DNA from: Chelatococcus sp. YT9
GTDB taxonomy: Bacteria > Pseudomonadota > Alphaproteobacteria > Rhizobiales > Beijerinckiaceae
Length of the DNA: 64,000 nucleotides
Direction: 5' to 3'
Assembly (NCBI RefSeq): GCF_018398315.1
Contig: NZ_JAHBRW010000001.1
Coordinates: 3,604,501-3,668,500 of the forward strand
Program-made: the position numbers and the translations under genes
In this document: positions 29,515 to 38,992 of the stretch, piece after piece
Layout: each line of letters starts with the position of its first letter
Position numbering within the stretch: position 1 is the first letter of the stretch
Notes under the pieces: generated by a model
The model's database searches: none
What the model saw: the letters and a program-made list of their open reading frames with translations, nothing else
Told to the model about the DNA's origin: nothing

Positions 29515-30993
29515 TTAAACCCCGTCCTCATACCAGGTGCGGCCGTCGCGCTCGATCAGGGCGATGGCGGCTGAGGGGCCCCAGGTGCCGGCGGTGTAGG
29601 GCTTCGGCCCTTCGGTCGTGTTGCGCCACGCGTCGATGATCGGGTCCACCCAGGTCCAGGCGGCTTCCACCTCGTCGCGGCGCATGAACAGTGTCTGATT
29701 GCCGCGCACCACATCGAGGATCAGCCGCTCATAGGCGTCAGGATTGCGTGCGCCGAAGGCCTCAGCGAAAGTCATGTCGAGCGGCACATGCTGCAATCGC
29801 ATGCCGCCCGGCCCGGGATCCTTGATCATCAGCCACAGCTTCACGCCTTCGTCGGGCTGCAGGCGGATGACGAGCCGGTTGCTTTCAATGTCCCCGGCAT
29901 CGTTGCCGAACATTGAATGCGGGATTTTGCGGAAGGTGACGACGATTTCGGACACGCGGCCTGCAAGCCGCTTGCCAGTGCGCAGATAGAAGGGCACGCC
30001 CGCCCAGCGCCAGTTGGCGATCTCGGCCTTGAGCGCCACGAAGGTTGCGGTGCGGCTCGACGGCGCACCGAGTTCTTCCAGAAAGCCCGGCACGGCTCCA
30101 CCGGCAGAGGCGCCGGCCCTGTACTGACCGCGGACTGTGAGAGCCGCGGCGTTGGTCGCATCGATGGGAACGAGAGACTTCAGCACCTTCAGTTTCTCAT
30201 CGCGCACGGAATCGGCGGCGATCGAGGTGGGCGGTTCCATGGCGACGAGACAGAGCAGCTGCAGGATGTGGTTCTGCACCATGTCGCGCATCGCGCCGGC
30301 CGTCTCGTAATAGCCTGCGCGGCCTTCGAGCCCGAGCGACTCGGCGACCGTGATCTGCACGTGATCGATATGGGCGGCATTCCAGACCGGCTCGAACAGC
30401 GCATTGGCAAATCTGAGCGCCATCAGGTTCTGAACCGTCTCCTTCCCCAGGTAGTGGTCGATGCGGTAGACGCTCTCCTCGGGGAAGACCTTGCCAACAG
30501 CGTCGTTGACGGCTCGCGCCGACACGAGATCCTTGCCGATCGGCTTTTCCACCACCACGCGGGTGTGCTCGTCCACGAAGCCATGGCTGCCGATCCGTTC
30601 GCAGATCGGCCCGAAGAGATCTGGCCCGGTGGCGAGATAGAACACGCGGATATGGCCGTTGTTACCGGCCAAGCGGGCACCGAGTTTGTCCCAGCCACGA
30701 TCCGAGCCCGCCTCCGTGCTGACATAGGACAGGCGATGCAGGAAGCGGCCGAGCGGCTCCTCCTGCAGCTCATGTGCCGGCACGTGGTCAGCGATCGCCT
30801 TGCGGGCAAATGCCTGAAATTCGTCATCGCTGAGATCGCGCCGAGAGGTGCCGATGATGACGGCTTCGTCCGGCAGCTGGCCCGCGAGGTCACGATGGAA
30901 AAGGGCGGGCAGAAGCTTGCGCTGGGCGAGATCGCCCGTCGCGCCAAAGATGACGAGGGTGAATGGCGGTACGGGGATCACGCGACTGGCCAT
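29515..30993 (-). CDS. zwf: Glucose-6-phosphate 1-dehydrogenase
   Basis: Oxidises glucose-6-P to 6-phosphogluconolactone with NAD(P), feeding the Entner-Doudoroff and pentose phosphate routes. The nucleotide-binding FGATGDLAQRKLLPAL is near residue 15, VEKPIGKD follows, and the active-site signature RIDHYLGKETVQN carries the catalytic His/Lys. C-terminal YERLILDVVRGNQTLFMRRDEVEAAW is typical. 492 residues. The usual partners pgl and edd are not adjacent, though eda lies 5 kb away. Confidence 0.97.
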   Translation of the reverse strand: MASRVIPVPPFTLVIFGATGDLAQRKLLPALFHRDLAGQLPDEAVIIGTSRRDLSDDEFQAFARKAIADHVPAHELQEEPLGRFLHRLSYVSTEAGSDRGWDKLGARLAGNNGHIRVFYLATGPDLFGPICERIGSHGFVDEHTRVVVEKPIGKDLVSARAVNDAVGKVFPEESVYRIDHYLGKETVQNLMALRFANALFEPVWNAAHIDHVQITVAESLGLEGRAGYYETAGAMRDMVQNHILQLLCLVAMEPPTSIAADSVRDEKLKVLKSLVPIDATNAAALTVRGQYRAGASAGGAVPGFLEELGAPSSRTATFVALKAEIANWRWAGVPFYLRTGKRLAGRVSEIVVTFRKIPHSMFGNDAGDIESNRLVIRLQPDEGVKLWLMIKDPGPGGMRLQHVPLDMTFAEAFGARNPDAYERLILDVVRGNQTLFMRRDEVEAAWTWVDPIIDAWRNTTEGPKPYTAGTWGPSAAIALIERDGRTWYEDGV

Positions 30994-31071
30994 GCGGACA
31001 TTTTCTCCTCACATACTTCGGCGGCAGCGCCGTGCTCTTTCAGCCAAGATTGCATCGCAAACACCTATTGG

Positions 31072-34000
31072 TCACGCCGCCTTCTTTCGCTCGGCGATTC
31101 TTGCCAGATCGCGCATGATGACGGTGGTTCCCTTGAGGCGGTGCGCCGGCGTCGCGAAATCGTCGATGAAGACGATGCGCATGTCGGGCCGCACCTTGGC
31201 GAGCGATCCCTGTTCGGCGACATAGGCGACGAGCCCTTCGGGATTGGCGAAGGCATTGTCGCGGAAGGAGACGATGACGCCCTTCGGCCCTGCCTCGACC
31301 TTCTCCACATTGGCCCGCCGGCACAGGGCCTTGATCGAGACGATCTTGAGAAGCTGCTCCACCTCTTCCGGCAGCTTGCCGAAGCGATCGATGAGCTCGG
31401 CGCCGAAGCCCTCGATCTCGGCGTCGGTGTCGAGGGTCGACAGCCGCCGGTAGAGTTCGAGCCTGACATCGAGATCGGGCACGAAACTGTCGGGGATCAT
31501 CACCGGCGTGCCGATGGTGATCGTGGGCGACCAGGCTTCCTCCTCGGCCTCCTCGACGCCGGCCTTGAGCTGGGCGACCGCCTCTTCCAGCATCTGCTGG
31601 TAGAGCTCGTAGCCGACTTCCTTGATATGGCCCGACTGCTCCTCGCCGAGGAGGTTGCCGGCGCCGCGGATATCGAGATCGTGGCTGGCGAGCTGGAAAC
31701 CCGCCCCGAGCGTATCGAGCGACTGCAGCACCTTGAGCCGCCGCTCCGCACTCTGTGTGAGCCGCCGGTTGGCCGGCACGGTCAGCAGCGCATAGGCGCG
31801 CAGCTTCGAGCGGCCCACACGGCCACGCAGCTGGTAGAGCTGCGCGAGGCCGAACATGTCGGCACGATGGACGATCAGGGTATTGGCGCGGGGAATGTCC
31901 AGCCCTGACTCGACGATAGTGGTCGACAACAGGAGGTCGAACTTGCCTTCATAGAAAGCCGTCATCACATCCTCGAGCTGGCCTGCGGCCATCTGGCCGT
32001 GCGCCACCGCCACCTTCACCTCGGGCACCTCGCGGTCGAGAAATGACTTCACCTCGGCGAGATCCTCGATGCGAGGACAGACGTAAAAGGACTGGCCGCC
32101 GCGATACCGCTCGCGCAGCAGCGCCTCGCGAACCGAGAGCGGGTCGAAGGGCGAGATGAAGGTGCGCACCGCCAGGCGGTCGACTGGAGGCGTGGCGATA
32201 AGCGACAGCTCGCGCACGCCGGTCAGCGCCAGCTGCAGCGTGCGCGGGATGGGCGTCGCGGTCAGCGTCAACACATGCACCTCGGCGCGGAGATCCTTCA
32301 GGCGCTCCTTGTGGCTGACGCCGAAGTGCTGCTCCTCGTCCACGATGATCAGGCCGAGGTCCTTGAAGCGGATCGCCTTTCCGAGCAGCGCGTGAGTGCC
32401 GACCACGATGTCGACGGTGCCGTCGGCAAGCCCGGCCTTCACGGCTTTCAGTTCGGCGGCCGGCACGAAGCGCGAGGCTTGCGCGACCTTGATGGGCAAG
32501 CCCTGGAAGCGTTCCTCGAAGGCGCGGAAATGCTGGCGCGCCAGGAGCGTCGTCGGCACGACGACCGCGACCTGTCGGCCGGAGAGGGCGACCGCGAAGG
32601 CGGCGCGCAGGGCGACCTCCGTCTTGCCGAAGCCGACGTCGCCGCAGACGAGGCGATCCATCGGGCGGCCCGAGGATAAGTCCTCCAGCACCGCATCGAT
32701 AGCATTCTGCTGATCCTCGGTCTCGTCATAGGGGAAGCGGGCGGCGAATTCATCGTAGAGCCCATGTGGCGGGACAATGCGCGGCGCCTCCTTGAGGGCA
32801 CGCGCGGCCGCGACCTTGATGAGGGCGCTTGCCATCTCGCGGATGCGCTGCTTCAGCTTGGCCTTGCGCGCCTGCCAGGCCGCTCCGCCGAGCTTGTCGA
32901 GGGCGACTTCCGTATCCTCGGACCCGTAGCGCGAGAGCAGGTCGATGTTCTCGACCGGCAGATAGAGCTTGTCTCCGCCGAGATAGTGCAGCTCGAGGCA
33001 GTCGTGCGGTGCACCTGCCACGTCGATGGTTTGCAGGCCGACGAAGCGGCCGATGCCGTGATCGACATGCACCACGAGATCGCCGGCGGACAGGCTCGAC
33101 ACCTCCGAGATGAAATCCTGTGCCCGGCGAGACTTGCGTGTCTGACGGACGAGCCGGTCGCCAAGGATGTCCTGTTCGCCGAGCACCGCGAGATCGCCGA
33201 CTTCGAAACCGGCTTCCAATCCCCAGACCGCGAGCCCGACTTCGCCGGCCGGCAGGCCGAGCGCGACGGAGAGCCGCCCGACCGGCGTCGCCTTCTTCAG
33301 GCCGTGATCCGCGAGAACCGAGCCGAGGCGTTCGCGTGAGCCTTCCGACCACGCCGCGACGACGACCTTGCGCCCCTCTCCTTGAAGATGGCGGATATGG
33401 GCGACCGCCGCCTCGAAGATATTGACGGTGCCGTCGGCGCGTTCCGGCGCGAAATTGCGGCCCGTCTTGCCGGCCGCGTCGATGATGAGGCGCGCCTCGC
33501 TTTCAGGCTGGGCGAAGGGCGAGAAGCGTAGCGTGGCTCCGGCCTTGAGACGCTCGCTCCATTCCCGCTCGCCGAGATAGAGGGCCTCCGGTGGGAGTGG
33601 CTTGTAGGGTGGAGCTCCGCCGGTCGCGCTGGATGCCGGACCCGCGCGGCGCGCGTCATAATAATCCTTGATCTGGGCCAGCCGCTCGCCAGCCGCGTCC
33701 TCCGCGAGGGGATCGAAGGCAAAGGGCACGCCCGGCACATAGTCGAAGAGCGTATCCAGCCCCTCATAGAAGAGCGGTAGCCAGTGTTCAAGGCCGGGGT
33801 GGCGGCGCCCCTCGCTCACGGCCTCATAGAGCGTGTCGTCGCGGGTCGCGGCACCGAACGCCGTGACATAGCCCTGGCGGAAGCGGCGGATGGTATCGGT
33901 GGTGATCTTCACCTCGCTCATCGGCACGAGATCGAGGGAGCGCAGCTGATGCGTGGTGCGCTGGGTTTCCGGATCGAAGGCGCGGATCGACTCGAGCGTA

Positions 34001-34593
34001 TCGCCGAAGAAATCAAGGCGCAGCGGCTCGGGCAGGCCCGGCGCGTAGAGATCGACGATGCCGCCGCGCACCGCATATTCACCGGTGTCGCGCACCGTCG
34101 CGGTGCGCTGGAAGCCGTTGACCTCTAGCCACTGCACGAGGGCGTCCATGTCGACCGTATTGCCCGGCGCGGCTGAGAGGCTATCGCGGGCCATGAGGGA
34201 CACGGGCGGCACGCGCTGCAACAGCGCGTTGACCGTGGTGAGAAGGAGACGCGGCTTCTCTGCCGACGAGCGGGAGGATGCGAGCCGCGCCAGCGCCATC
34301 ATGCGACGCGCCGTGATGGCGGCGGTGGGCGAGACCCGGTCATAGGGCTGGCAGTCCCAGGCCGGCAGGCTCAGCACCTCGAGCTCGGGCGCGATGAAGC
34401 CCAGAGCCGCCTCTGTCGCCGCGAGCCGGCGGTCGTCGCGCAGCACATAGACGAGCGCGGCGGCATTGTCTTCACCGGCCAGTGCCCGCGACAGATCAGC
34501 GATAATGAGCCCGTCTTGCCCATCGGCAACGCTGGTGAGCAACGGGTTATCGCCCCGCCGAAGGGCATCAACGGCGCGTTGGAGCGGATTCAT
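31072..34593 (-). CDS. mfd: Transcription-repair coupling factor Mfd
   Basis: ATP-driven translocase that removes RNA polymerase stalled at DNA damage and recruits UvrA. Domains in order: the UvrB-like N-terminal module (YDRVSPTAAITARRMMAL; GGIVDLYAPG), the RNA-polymerase-interaction domain near DLVVHVDHGIGRFVGL, the RecG-like helicase core with GDVGFGKTEVALRAAFA, VPTTLLARQHF, IVDEEQHFGVSHKERLK and TATPIPRTL, the relay QLRGRVGRSKLRAYALL, and the C-terminal TRCF domain. The start at 34593 (MNPLQRAVDAL, weak AGGT site) gives 1173 residues; the frame extends to 34671. Confidence 0.97.
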   Translation of the reverse strand: MNPLQRAVDALRRGDNPLLTSVADGQDGLIIADLSRALAGEDNAAALVYVLRDDRRLAATEAALGFIAPELEVLSLPAWDCQPYDRVSPTAAITARRMMALARLASSRSSAEKPRLLLTTVNALLQRVPPVSLMARDSLSAAPGNTVDMDALVQWLEVNGFQRTATVRDTGEYAVRGGIVDLYAPGLPEPLRLDFFGDTLESIRAFDPETQRTTHQLRSLDLVPMSEVKITTDTIRRFRQGYVTAFGAATRDDTLYEAVSEGRRHPGLEHWLPLFYEGLDTLFDYVPGVPFAFDPLAEDAAGERLAQIKDYYDARRAGPASSATGGAPPYKPLPPEALYLGEREWSERLKAGATLRFSPFAQPESEARLIIDAAGKTGRNFAPERADGTVNIFEAAVAHIRHLQGEGRKVVVAAWSEGSRERLGSVLADHGLKKATPVGRLSVALGLPAGEVGLAVWGLEAGFEVGDLAVLGEQDILGDRLVRQTRKSRRAQDFISEVSSLSAGDLVVHVDHGIGRFVGLQTIDVAGAPHDCLELHYLGGDKLYLPVENIDLLSRYGSEDTEVALDKLGGAAWQARKAKLKQRIREMASALIKVAAARALKEAPRIVPPHGLYDEFAARFPYDETEDQQNAIDAVLEDLSSGRPMDRLVCGDVGFGKTEVALRAAFAVALSGRQVAVVVPTTLLARQHFRAFEERFQGLPIKVAQASRFVPAAELKAVKAGLADGTVDIVVGTHALLGKAIRFKDLGLIIVDEEQHFGVSHKERLKDLRAEVHVLTLTATPIPRTLQLALTGVRELSLIATPPVDRLAVRTFISPFDPLSVREALLRERYRGGQSFYVCPRIEDLAEVKSFLDREVPEVKVAVAHGQMAAGQLEDVMTAFYEGKFDLLLSTTIVESGLDIPRANTLIVHRADMFGLAQLYQLRGRVGRSKLRAYALLTVPANRRLTQSAERRLKVLQSLDTLGAGFQLASHDLDIRGAGNLLGEEQSGHIKEVGYELYQQMLEEAVAQLKAGVEEAEEEAWSPTITIGTPVMIPDSFVPDLDVRLELYRRLSTLDTDAEIEGFGAELIDRFGKLPEEVEQLLKIVSIKALCRRANVEKVEAGPKGVIVSFRDNAFANPEGLVAYVAEQGSLAKVRPDMRIVFIDDFATPAHRLKGTTVIMRDLARIAERKKAA

Positions 34594-34740
34594 CGGATCG
34601 ACCTGTTCAGACAAAAAGCAGAGGCTTGACGTGCGAGCGTTCATCGCGGACTGGGACGTATAAGCCCGCAATTGCGGCTACTCAACGACTCATGTCCACG
34701 GGTATGCTGTTTGAGAGAAGGGCCCCGCGTGGACGCATGC

Positions 34741-35724
34741 TCAGGGTGCCGGGCGTTCCGCACCGGCGCGGCATTGCTGGAAGGCTCCGCTCAGCTGTTG
34801 CCTTTCCTGCGGCAGGAGGCTGTTGGCGCTCATCTTCTCCCACATGTTGAGGCGCGTGATGGCATCGCTGGCGCAGCTGCAATAACGCGCGCAGGTCACG
34901 GCATCGCTGCCGTTGTCGACGCATGCCTTGGCGCAACTGCGCTGGAACGGCGTGGTGCGCGCAGGCTGCACCACCTGGATGAAAGCCCAGAGTACGCCTA
35001 GCAGGACAAGCTGATGGGTGAGATAGATGAGGAGGCTGTGCCGTCCGGCGATGCCGAGCCCTCGGGCTATGGGGCCTGCCGCGTCCTGGCTGAGCCAAGC
35101 CGGCAGGGGCGCGCGTCTCAGGATGAGCCTGGCGACCGCCACGCCGGCAAGCACGCAGCCGAACCAGGGGAAGAGCGGGATATAGTCGTTGGTTGTGGGA
35201 ACACGGGTTGCAAGGCCGAGCCAGAGCCAGCCGGGCGCATTGAATAGGGGGGATGAGGCGATTTGCGGCAGCGCGAATGCGATCGCCGCGGCGATCGCTG
35301 TCACGAACCAGGGCAGCCGCACGAACGCAAGGCCCAGCACGCTCGTCAGAGCGATGCCGTGGAGAATGCCGAAGAAGATGAAGCTTTCCGGGAAAAGGAA
35401 ATAAGAGCCAAGCGTGACCGCCGCAGCCGCCAGAACGAGGAGGCCGAGGCGCCGTAGGAAGGGACGCCAGCGGATGTGATCTCCATGGGCAAGCACCAGG
35501 CCGATACCAACGAGGCCGAGAAAGGACCCGGCGATCATCCGGGCGAAGAGCCGCCATCCCGGCGCCGTGGCGATATCCGTTTCGATCAGGCCGAAAAAGC
35601 TCAGATCCCAGCTGAAGTGATAGATGACCATCGCGACGATCGCGACGCCGCGGGCCACATCGACCATAGGGAGGCGGGGACGTAGGGGGCTTGCAGGCTG
35701 GGCTGGTGATGTGTGGAAGTCCAC
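34741..35724 (-). CDS. DUF1624 membrane acyltransferase with Cys-rich C-terminal tail
   Basis: Multi-pass membrane protein of the DUF1624 / heparan-alpha-glucosaminide N-acetyltransferase-like family. The start region RLPMVDVARGVAIVAMVIYHFSWDLSFFGLI is diagnostic, with FFGILHGIALTSVLGLAF and IPLFPWFGCVLAGVA further on and about eight to ten hydrophobic helices. The last 65 residues or so form a soluble tail with the pattern C-x3-C-x9-C-x3-C-x-C and a later Cys (SCAKACVDNGSDAVTCARYC). That pattern recalls small secreted alphaproteobacterial proteins, so the tail may be periplasmic and disulfide-bonded. Lies downstream of nothing obvious; 147 bp from mfd on the same strand. Substrate unknown. 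Confidence 0.8.
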   Translation of the reverse strand: MDFHTSPAQPASPLRPRLPMVDVARGVAIVAMVIYHFSWDLSFFGLIETDIATAPGWRLFARMIAGSFLGLVGIGLVLAHGDHIRWRPFLRRLGLLVLAAAAVTLGSYFLFPESFIFFGILHGIALTSVLGLAFVRLPWFVTAIAAAIAFALPQIASSPLFNAPGWLWLGLATRVPTTNDYIPLFPWFGCVLAGVAVARLILRRAPLPAWLSQDAAGPIARGLGIAGRHSLLIYLTHQLVLLGVLWAFIQVVQPARTTPFQRSCAKACVDNGSDAVTCARYCSCASDAITRLNMWEKMSANSLLPQERQQLSGAFQQCRAGAERPAP

Positions 35725-35966
35725 GGGTGGCTCTTCATCAATGCTGTTGGCAAAAGGTCAGGCAAGATCAGTGATGTGACAGATGCGGGATGATTCTGAC
35801 ACCGCGCGTCCTTCGGATGGTAATTTCAACGGCTGGCGGGTTGCGGATCACCGTCGCTGATGATTCTTGGATCGCCATCGCCGCAAAGGCATAGTGACCG
35901 ACATCTTCGTCGGTTATGGTTTTGCACGGCAGTAGACCGTTCGAACGCGTAAATGGGAATGGACTG

Positions 35967-36608
35967 ATGCAAGGTTATGTAGAGCGTATCCGGCGGTGCG
36001 GCGTGGTCCCCGTCGTCACGGTTCCGGATATTGAAGCGGCGGTTCCTCTCACGCAGGCTCTGGCCGATGGTGGCATCGACGTCGTTGAGCTGACGCTTCG
36101 GACGGCTGCGGGCCTAAAGGCTGTCGAGGCGGTGGCCAGCAAATGCCCCAATGTGCTCGTCATCGCCGGCACGTTGACGTTGCCGGAACATTTTGCGGCC
36201 GTGAAGAACGCCGGCGCTTCCGTGGCGGTCAGCCCGGGCTTCAATGAGGCGCTGCATCATGCCGCTGTTGCCGCTGATCTGCCTTGGCTGCCCGGCGTGG
36301 CAACGGCGTCAGAGCTGATGAGCGCCATGGCGCTCGGCCGTTCGTTGGTGAAGTTCTTCCCCGCGGGCCTAGCCGGAGGGGTCAAGATGCTGAAGGCGCT
36401 CTCGGGCCCCTTCCCGGACGCCACCTTCTGTCCGACAGGCGGCGTCGATCCCGACAATCTGAAAGATTACCTTACCTTGCCAGAGGTCATCTGCGTCGGC
36501 GGTTCATGGCTCGTTCCGCTAAAGGCTGTCACGGAGCGCAACTGGGGACAGATTCGTATGCTCGCACATGACGCGCGCGATCGCGTGGACGCCTTGCGTG
36601 ATAACTGA
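35967..36608 (+). CDS. eda: KDPG/KHG aldolase (2-dehydro-3-deoxy-phosphogluconate aldolase)
   Basis: Class I aldolase splitting KDPG to pyruvate and glyceraldehyde-3-P, the final Entner-Doudoroff step; also acts on 4-hydroxy-2-oxoglutarate. The catalytic Glu41 is in VVELTLRT and the Schiff-base Lys129 in LVKFFPAGLAGG, with GVATASE, FCPTGGVDPDN and CVGGSW. The first conserved loop reads GTLTLPEH where most relatives have GTVLNPE. The start ATG 35967 gives 213 residues; an upstream frame to 35916 exists but has little support. Followed by a clear terminator at 36638-36678. Confidence 0.94.
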   Translation: MQGYVERIRRCGVVPVVTVPDIEAAVPLTQALADGGIDVVELTLRTAAGLKAVEAVASKCPNVLVIAGTLTLPEHFAAVKNAGASVAVSPGFNEALHHAAVAADLPWLPGVATASELMSAMALGRSLVKFFPAGLAGGVKMLKALSGPFPDATFCPTGGVDPDNLKDYLTLPEVICVGGSWLVPLKAVTERNWGQIRMLAHDARDRVDALRDN

Positions 36609-36637
36609 GTGATGGCGCTTCCAGCTGTCTAACATTC

Positions 36638-36683
36638 GGGAGTGCAACGGAAAGTTGTGCTCCCGCTGTCGTTTTTTTCTTTT
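36638..36683 (+). terminator. Intrinsic terminator of eda
   Basis: Stem GGGAGTGCAAC / GTTGTGCTCCC (11 pairs including two G-U) with loop GGAAA at 36638-36664, followed after seven bases by TTTTTTTCTTTT. It starts 30 bp after the eda stop. Confidence 0.85.
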
Positions 36684-36815
36684 CCCTGTGCAATAAGATT
36701 TTAAGATATCTCCATGGCGGGTGGGCCAAGCGCATGCCTTTCTGACTTTGCCGCCTAGGACGCGATGTTATTCTCGGACTTGTAAATTGACATTTGTGAT
36801 TCGGCTGGTGGTTCC

Positions 36816-37442
36816 ATGTCCAACGATTTTGAAACAAGTTTAATTGGTCCGAAAATCGGACAACAGAAAGCAGACGAGGCAGTTTCTGGCCTCTCCTCAA
36901 CCGACGTTGCCGAGGGAGAACCCCCGCTCGATCTCGTTGAAGTGGTTGGGCGCATCAAATGGTTCGACGTTTCCAAAGGGTTTGGCTTCATTGTGCCAGA
37001 CAACGGAATGCCGGACGTACTCCTCCATGTATCCTGCCTTCGCCGCGACGGATATGAGACCGCCAACGAAGGCGCGCGTGTGGTTTGCGAGGCGGTGCAA
37101 CGCGCACGAGGGCTTCAAGCCTTCCGCATCATCTCGATGGATGAAACTTCGGCGATTCATCCCTCCGAACTTCCTGCCCGCACCCGTGTGACGGTCGTCC
37201 CGACAAGCGGGCTCGAGCAGGTCGAGGTCAAATGGTTCAACCGTCTGCGTGGGTTTGGCTTTGTTACGCGCGGCGAGGGGACGCCCGACATCTTCGTTCA
37301 TATGGAAACGTTGCGTCGCTACGGCCTCATGGAACTGAAGCCCGGGCAGATGGTGCTTGTCCGCTTCGGCAATGGTCCAAAAGGGCTGATGGCTGCGGAG
37401 GTTCGTCCACTCGATGGCGGTACGGCGCCGGCATCGCATTAA
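36816..37442 (+). CDS. Tandem cold-shock-domain protein
   Basis: Nucleic-acid-binding protein of 208 residues with two cold-shock domains. The first (about residues 45-115) has GRIKWFDVSKGFGFIVPDNG with an RNP1-like KGFGFI and a LLHVSCL RNP2-like strand; the second (about residues 130-205) has VEVKWFNRLRGFGFVTRGEG and DIFVHMETL. Two-domain CspA-type proteins of this size are common in Rhizobiales. Starts ATG 36816 after an AT-rich 5' leader of about 130 bases. Likely a stress or RNA-chaperone role, inferred from the family. Often followed by a DUF192 gene in relatives, as here. Confidence 0.92.
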   Translation: MSNDFETSLIGPKIGQQKADEAVSGLSSTDVAEGEPPLDLVEVVGRIKWFDVSKGFGFIVPDNGMPDVLLHVSCLRRDGYETANEGARVVCEAVQRARGLQAFRIISMDETSAIHPSELPARTRVTVVPTSGLEQVEVKWFNRLRGFGFVTRGEGTPDIFVHMETLRRYGLMELKPGQMVLVRFGNGPKGLMAAEVRPLDGGTAPASH

Positions 37443-37822
37443 GTCTTCAGTGAACGACTTGAATCCTTTTATCTGATTTTACCACCAAGTTACTGATTTT
37501 AGTCAATTTTCGTTACGGTTGCAAAACTTAGATGGGGTAACTGACTTATCTGGGCGATCCATGGTGGCTTCCGTGGGCTGGCCATGGACTCGGCAATTGA
37601 TCGCCTTTTGCAGTGGGGAGCGTCCGTTCGGCTTGTTCAGGCCCGAACGGCGCTCGCGTGTTGTTCTGTCAAGTCAGCGACCGTCACGCCGGTTCCTTCG
37701 TGAGAAGCGGAACCTCGCATCGCTTCCTCGTAGGATGTGATAGGGGAGGCGCGATCGAACGCATCTTGTCTGCGATGAGAACGTAAGCGACCATCGCCGC
37801 GCTTTGCCTCAAGAGGGTTTCC
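37443..37822. other. Intergenic, no gene seen
   Basis: About 380 bases between the cold-shock gene and the DUF192 gene. The first 80 bases are AT-rich. An inverted repeat CCGTTCGG/CCGAACGG lies at 37624-37631 and 37643-37650, and a second, GGTTCC/GGAACC, lies near 37690-37715. No open frame looks convincing. The promoter of the DUF192 gene must lie towards the right. Confidence 0.4.
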
Positions 37823-38335
37823 ATGGTCGTGTTCACCGGGTTCGCTGCGGCTTTCAAGCTTTTGCTGATCTCCGCGTTACTGGCGCCCCTCGTCTGGATT
37901 CCGCCCGCGCAGGGCCAGCCGCATCCGGGCGATGCGATCATGCTGGTGAATGCCGAAACCGGTCTTGAGGACCTCACGATCAGCACAGCGAGCGGTCGGC
38001 ATGTCTTCTCCGTGGAGGTGATGCGAACCGCCGCGCAGCGTGGCCGCGGCCTGATGGAACGCCGCTACCTGCCCGCTGATCGCGGCATGCTCTTCGATTT
38101 TCAGGAGGTGCAGCCGGTGACCATGTGGATGAGCAACACTTACTTGCCTCTCGACATGCTGTTCATCCGCAAAGATGGCACTATCGCGCGTATCGAGGAG
38201 CACACAGAGCCATTCTCGGAGCGTCTCATTCCGTCAGGTGAGCCCGTCCTGGGCGTCCTCGAATTGAACGCCGGCACGGCGGCGCGCATCGGTGCAAAGC
38301 CAGGCGATCGCATCGCCCATCCGATGTTTCGGTGA
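37823..38335 (+). CDS. DUF192 family exported protein
   Basis: Small secreted or periplasmic protein of unknown function, 170 residues. An N-terminal hydrophobic signal (FKLLLISALLAPLVWIPPAQG) is followed by the DUF192 core: FSVEVMRTAAQRGRGLMERRYLPADRGMLFDFQEVQPVTMWMSNTYLPLDMLFI as separate conserved pieces, then PVLGVLELNAGTAARIGAKPGDRI. Commonly sits next to a cold-shock gene in alphaproteobacteria, which is the arrangement here. No biochemical role is known to me. Confidence 0.9.
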   Translation: MVVFTGFAAAFKLLLISALLAPLVWIPPAQGQPHPGDAIMLVNAETGLEDLTISTASGRHVFSVEVMRTAAQRGRGLMERRYLPADRGMLFDFQEVQPVTMWMSNTYLPLDMLFIRKDGTIARIEEHTEPFSERLIPSGEPVLGVLELNAGTAARIGAKPGDRIAHPMFR

Positions 38336-38992
38336 ACGCCGCATTGCCATCCTAGATCGCGCGGGCGAAAAATATTGAAAATCAGCCATTTATGACGCGC
38401 TCCTGAATCTTTTTGTACGATAAGGGAGCGGCTGACATCGCGTTGCGAGCGTCTCTAAGCGGCGGCCCAGAAAAAAAGCAAGGCTTTCGCCTTGCTTTCG
38501 AGAATGGATTTTCTTTTATCGCCTCCAACTAAGCGTCTGTACGCTTTTTCTCTGAACGGCGATATTTCCTCCCGAGACCTGGACCGTATCCTGATACCAG
38601 TTAACCCCGGTCAGGACATTCATCCGCCACAATCCATAGTCGATCTAAAACGGGTTGTCATCCTTTTGAGCATAGCATGCCTGCATTTTTTGCAATTGCA
38701 GGCAGTGCGCTGCGAGAGGCTTGAGATGCAAGAGAAAGCCGCGGCCAGAATGCCTTCACATTAGGCGGCAGAGGCATTGGACCGATGCACAAGTTGCCGC
38801 CGCCTCGCGATGTGCCGGGGAGCGTAAGGCCGCAAGGCAGTGTTCGTGGGAGCTACGATGCCCCCTGGTGCGCAAAGAACAGGGCGTGAATCGCAATATG
38901 ACGGGGGACTGCTTGTCTTTTTGGCGACAGAGGTGTTGTGTCGGTCCTCTCGAATCTCAATGATCTCCTAAGTCTCTTGATGCAAGGTCCCG
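38336..38992. other. Intergenic with a minus-strand terminator, possible small RNA
   Basis: About 650 bases between the DUF192 gene and proS. The only frame, a plus-strand one at 38492-38764, lacks a ribosome site and protein-like composition. The strongest structure is the minus-strand terminator at 38471-38498. A transcript reading leftward from somewhere before 38990 would end there, and no minus-strand gene is annotated that could need it. The rest holds the proS promoter and nothing recognisable; tRNA, 6S, SRP, tmRNA and RNase P signatures were looked for and not found. Confidence 0.4.
38471..38498 (-). terminator. Canonical intrinsic terminator on the minus strand
   Basis: Reading leftward, a perfect 10-bp stem AAAGCAAGGC / GCCTTGCTTT closed by a GAAA tetraloop, then TTTT (seven T in a row counting the stem end). 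On the plus strand the same hairpin has only a short T run, so it works best for leftward transcription. It may also be the weak end of the DUF192 transcript. Confidence 0.75.

Noticed and set aside
29917-31908. 663-residue plus-strand frame
   Set aside because: Antisense to zwf and mfd; GC-rich third-position artefact.
38492-38764. 90-residue plus-strand frame in the proS upstream region
   Set aside because: Starts inside the terminator hairpin, no ribosome site, no protein-like pattern.
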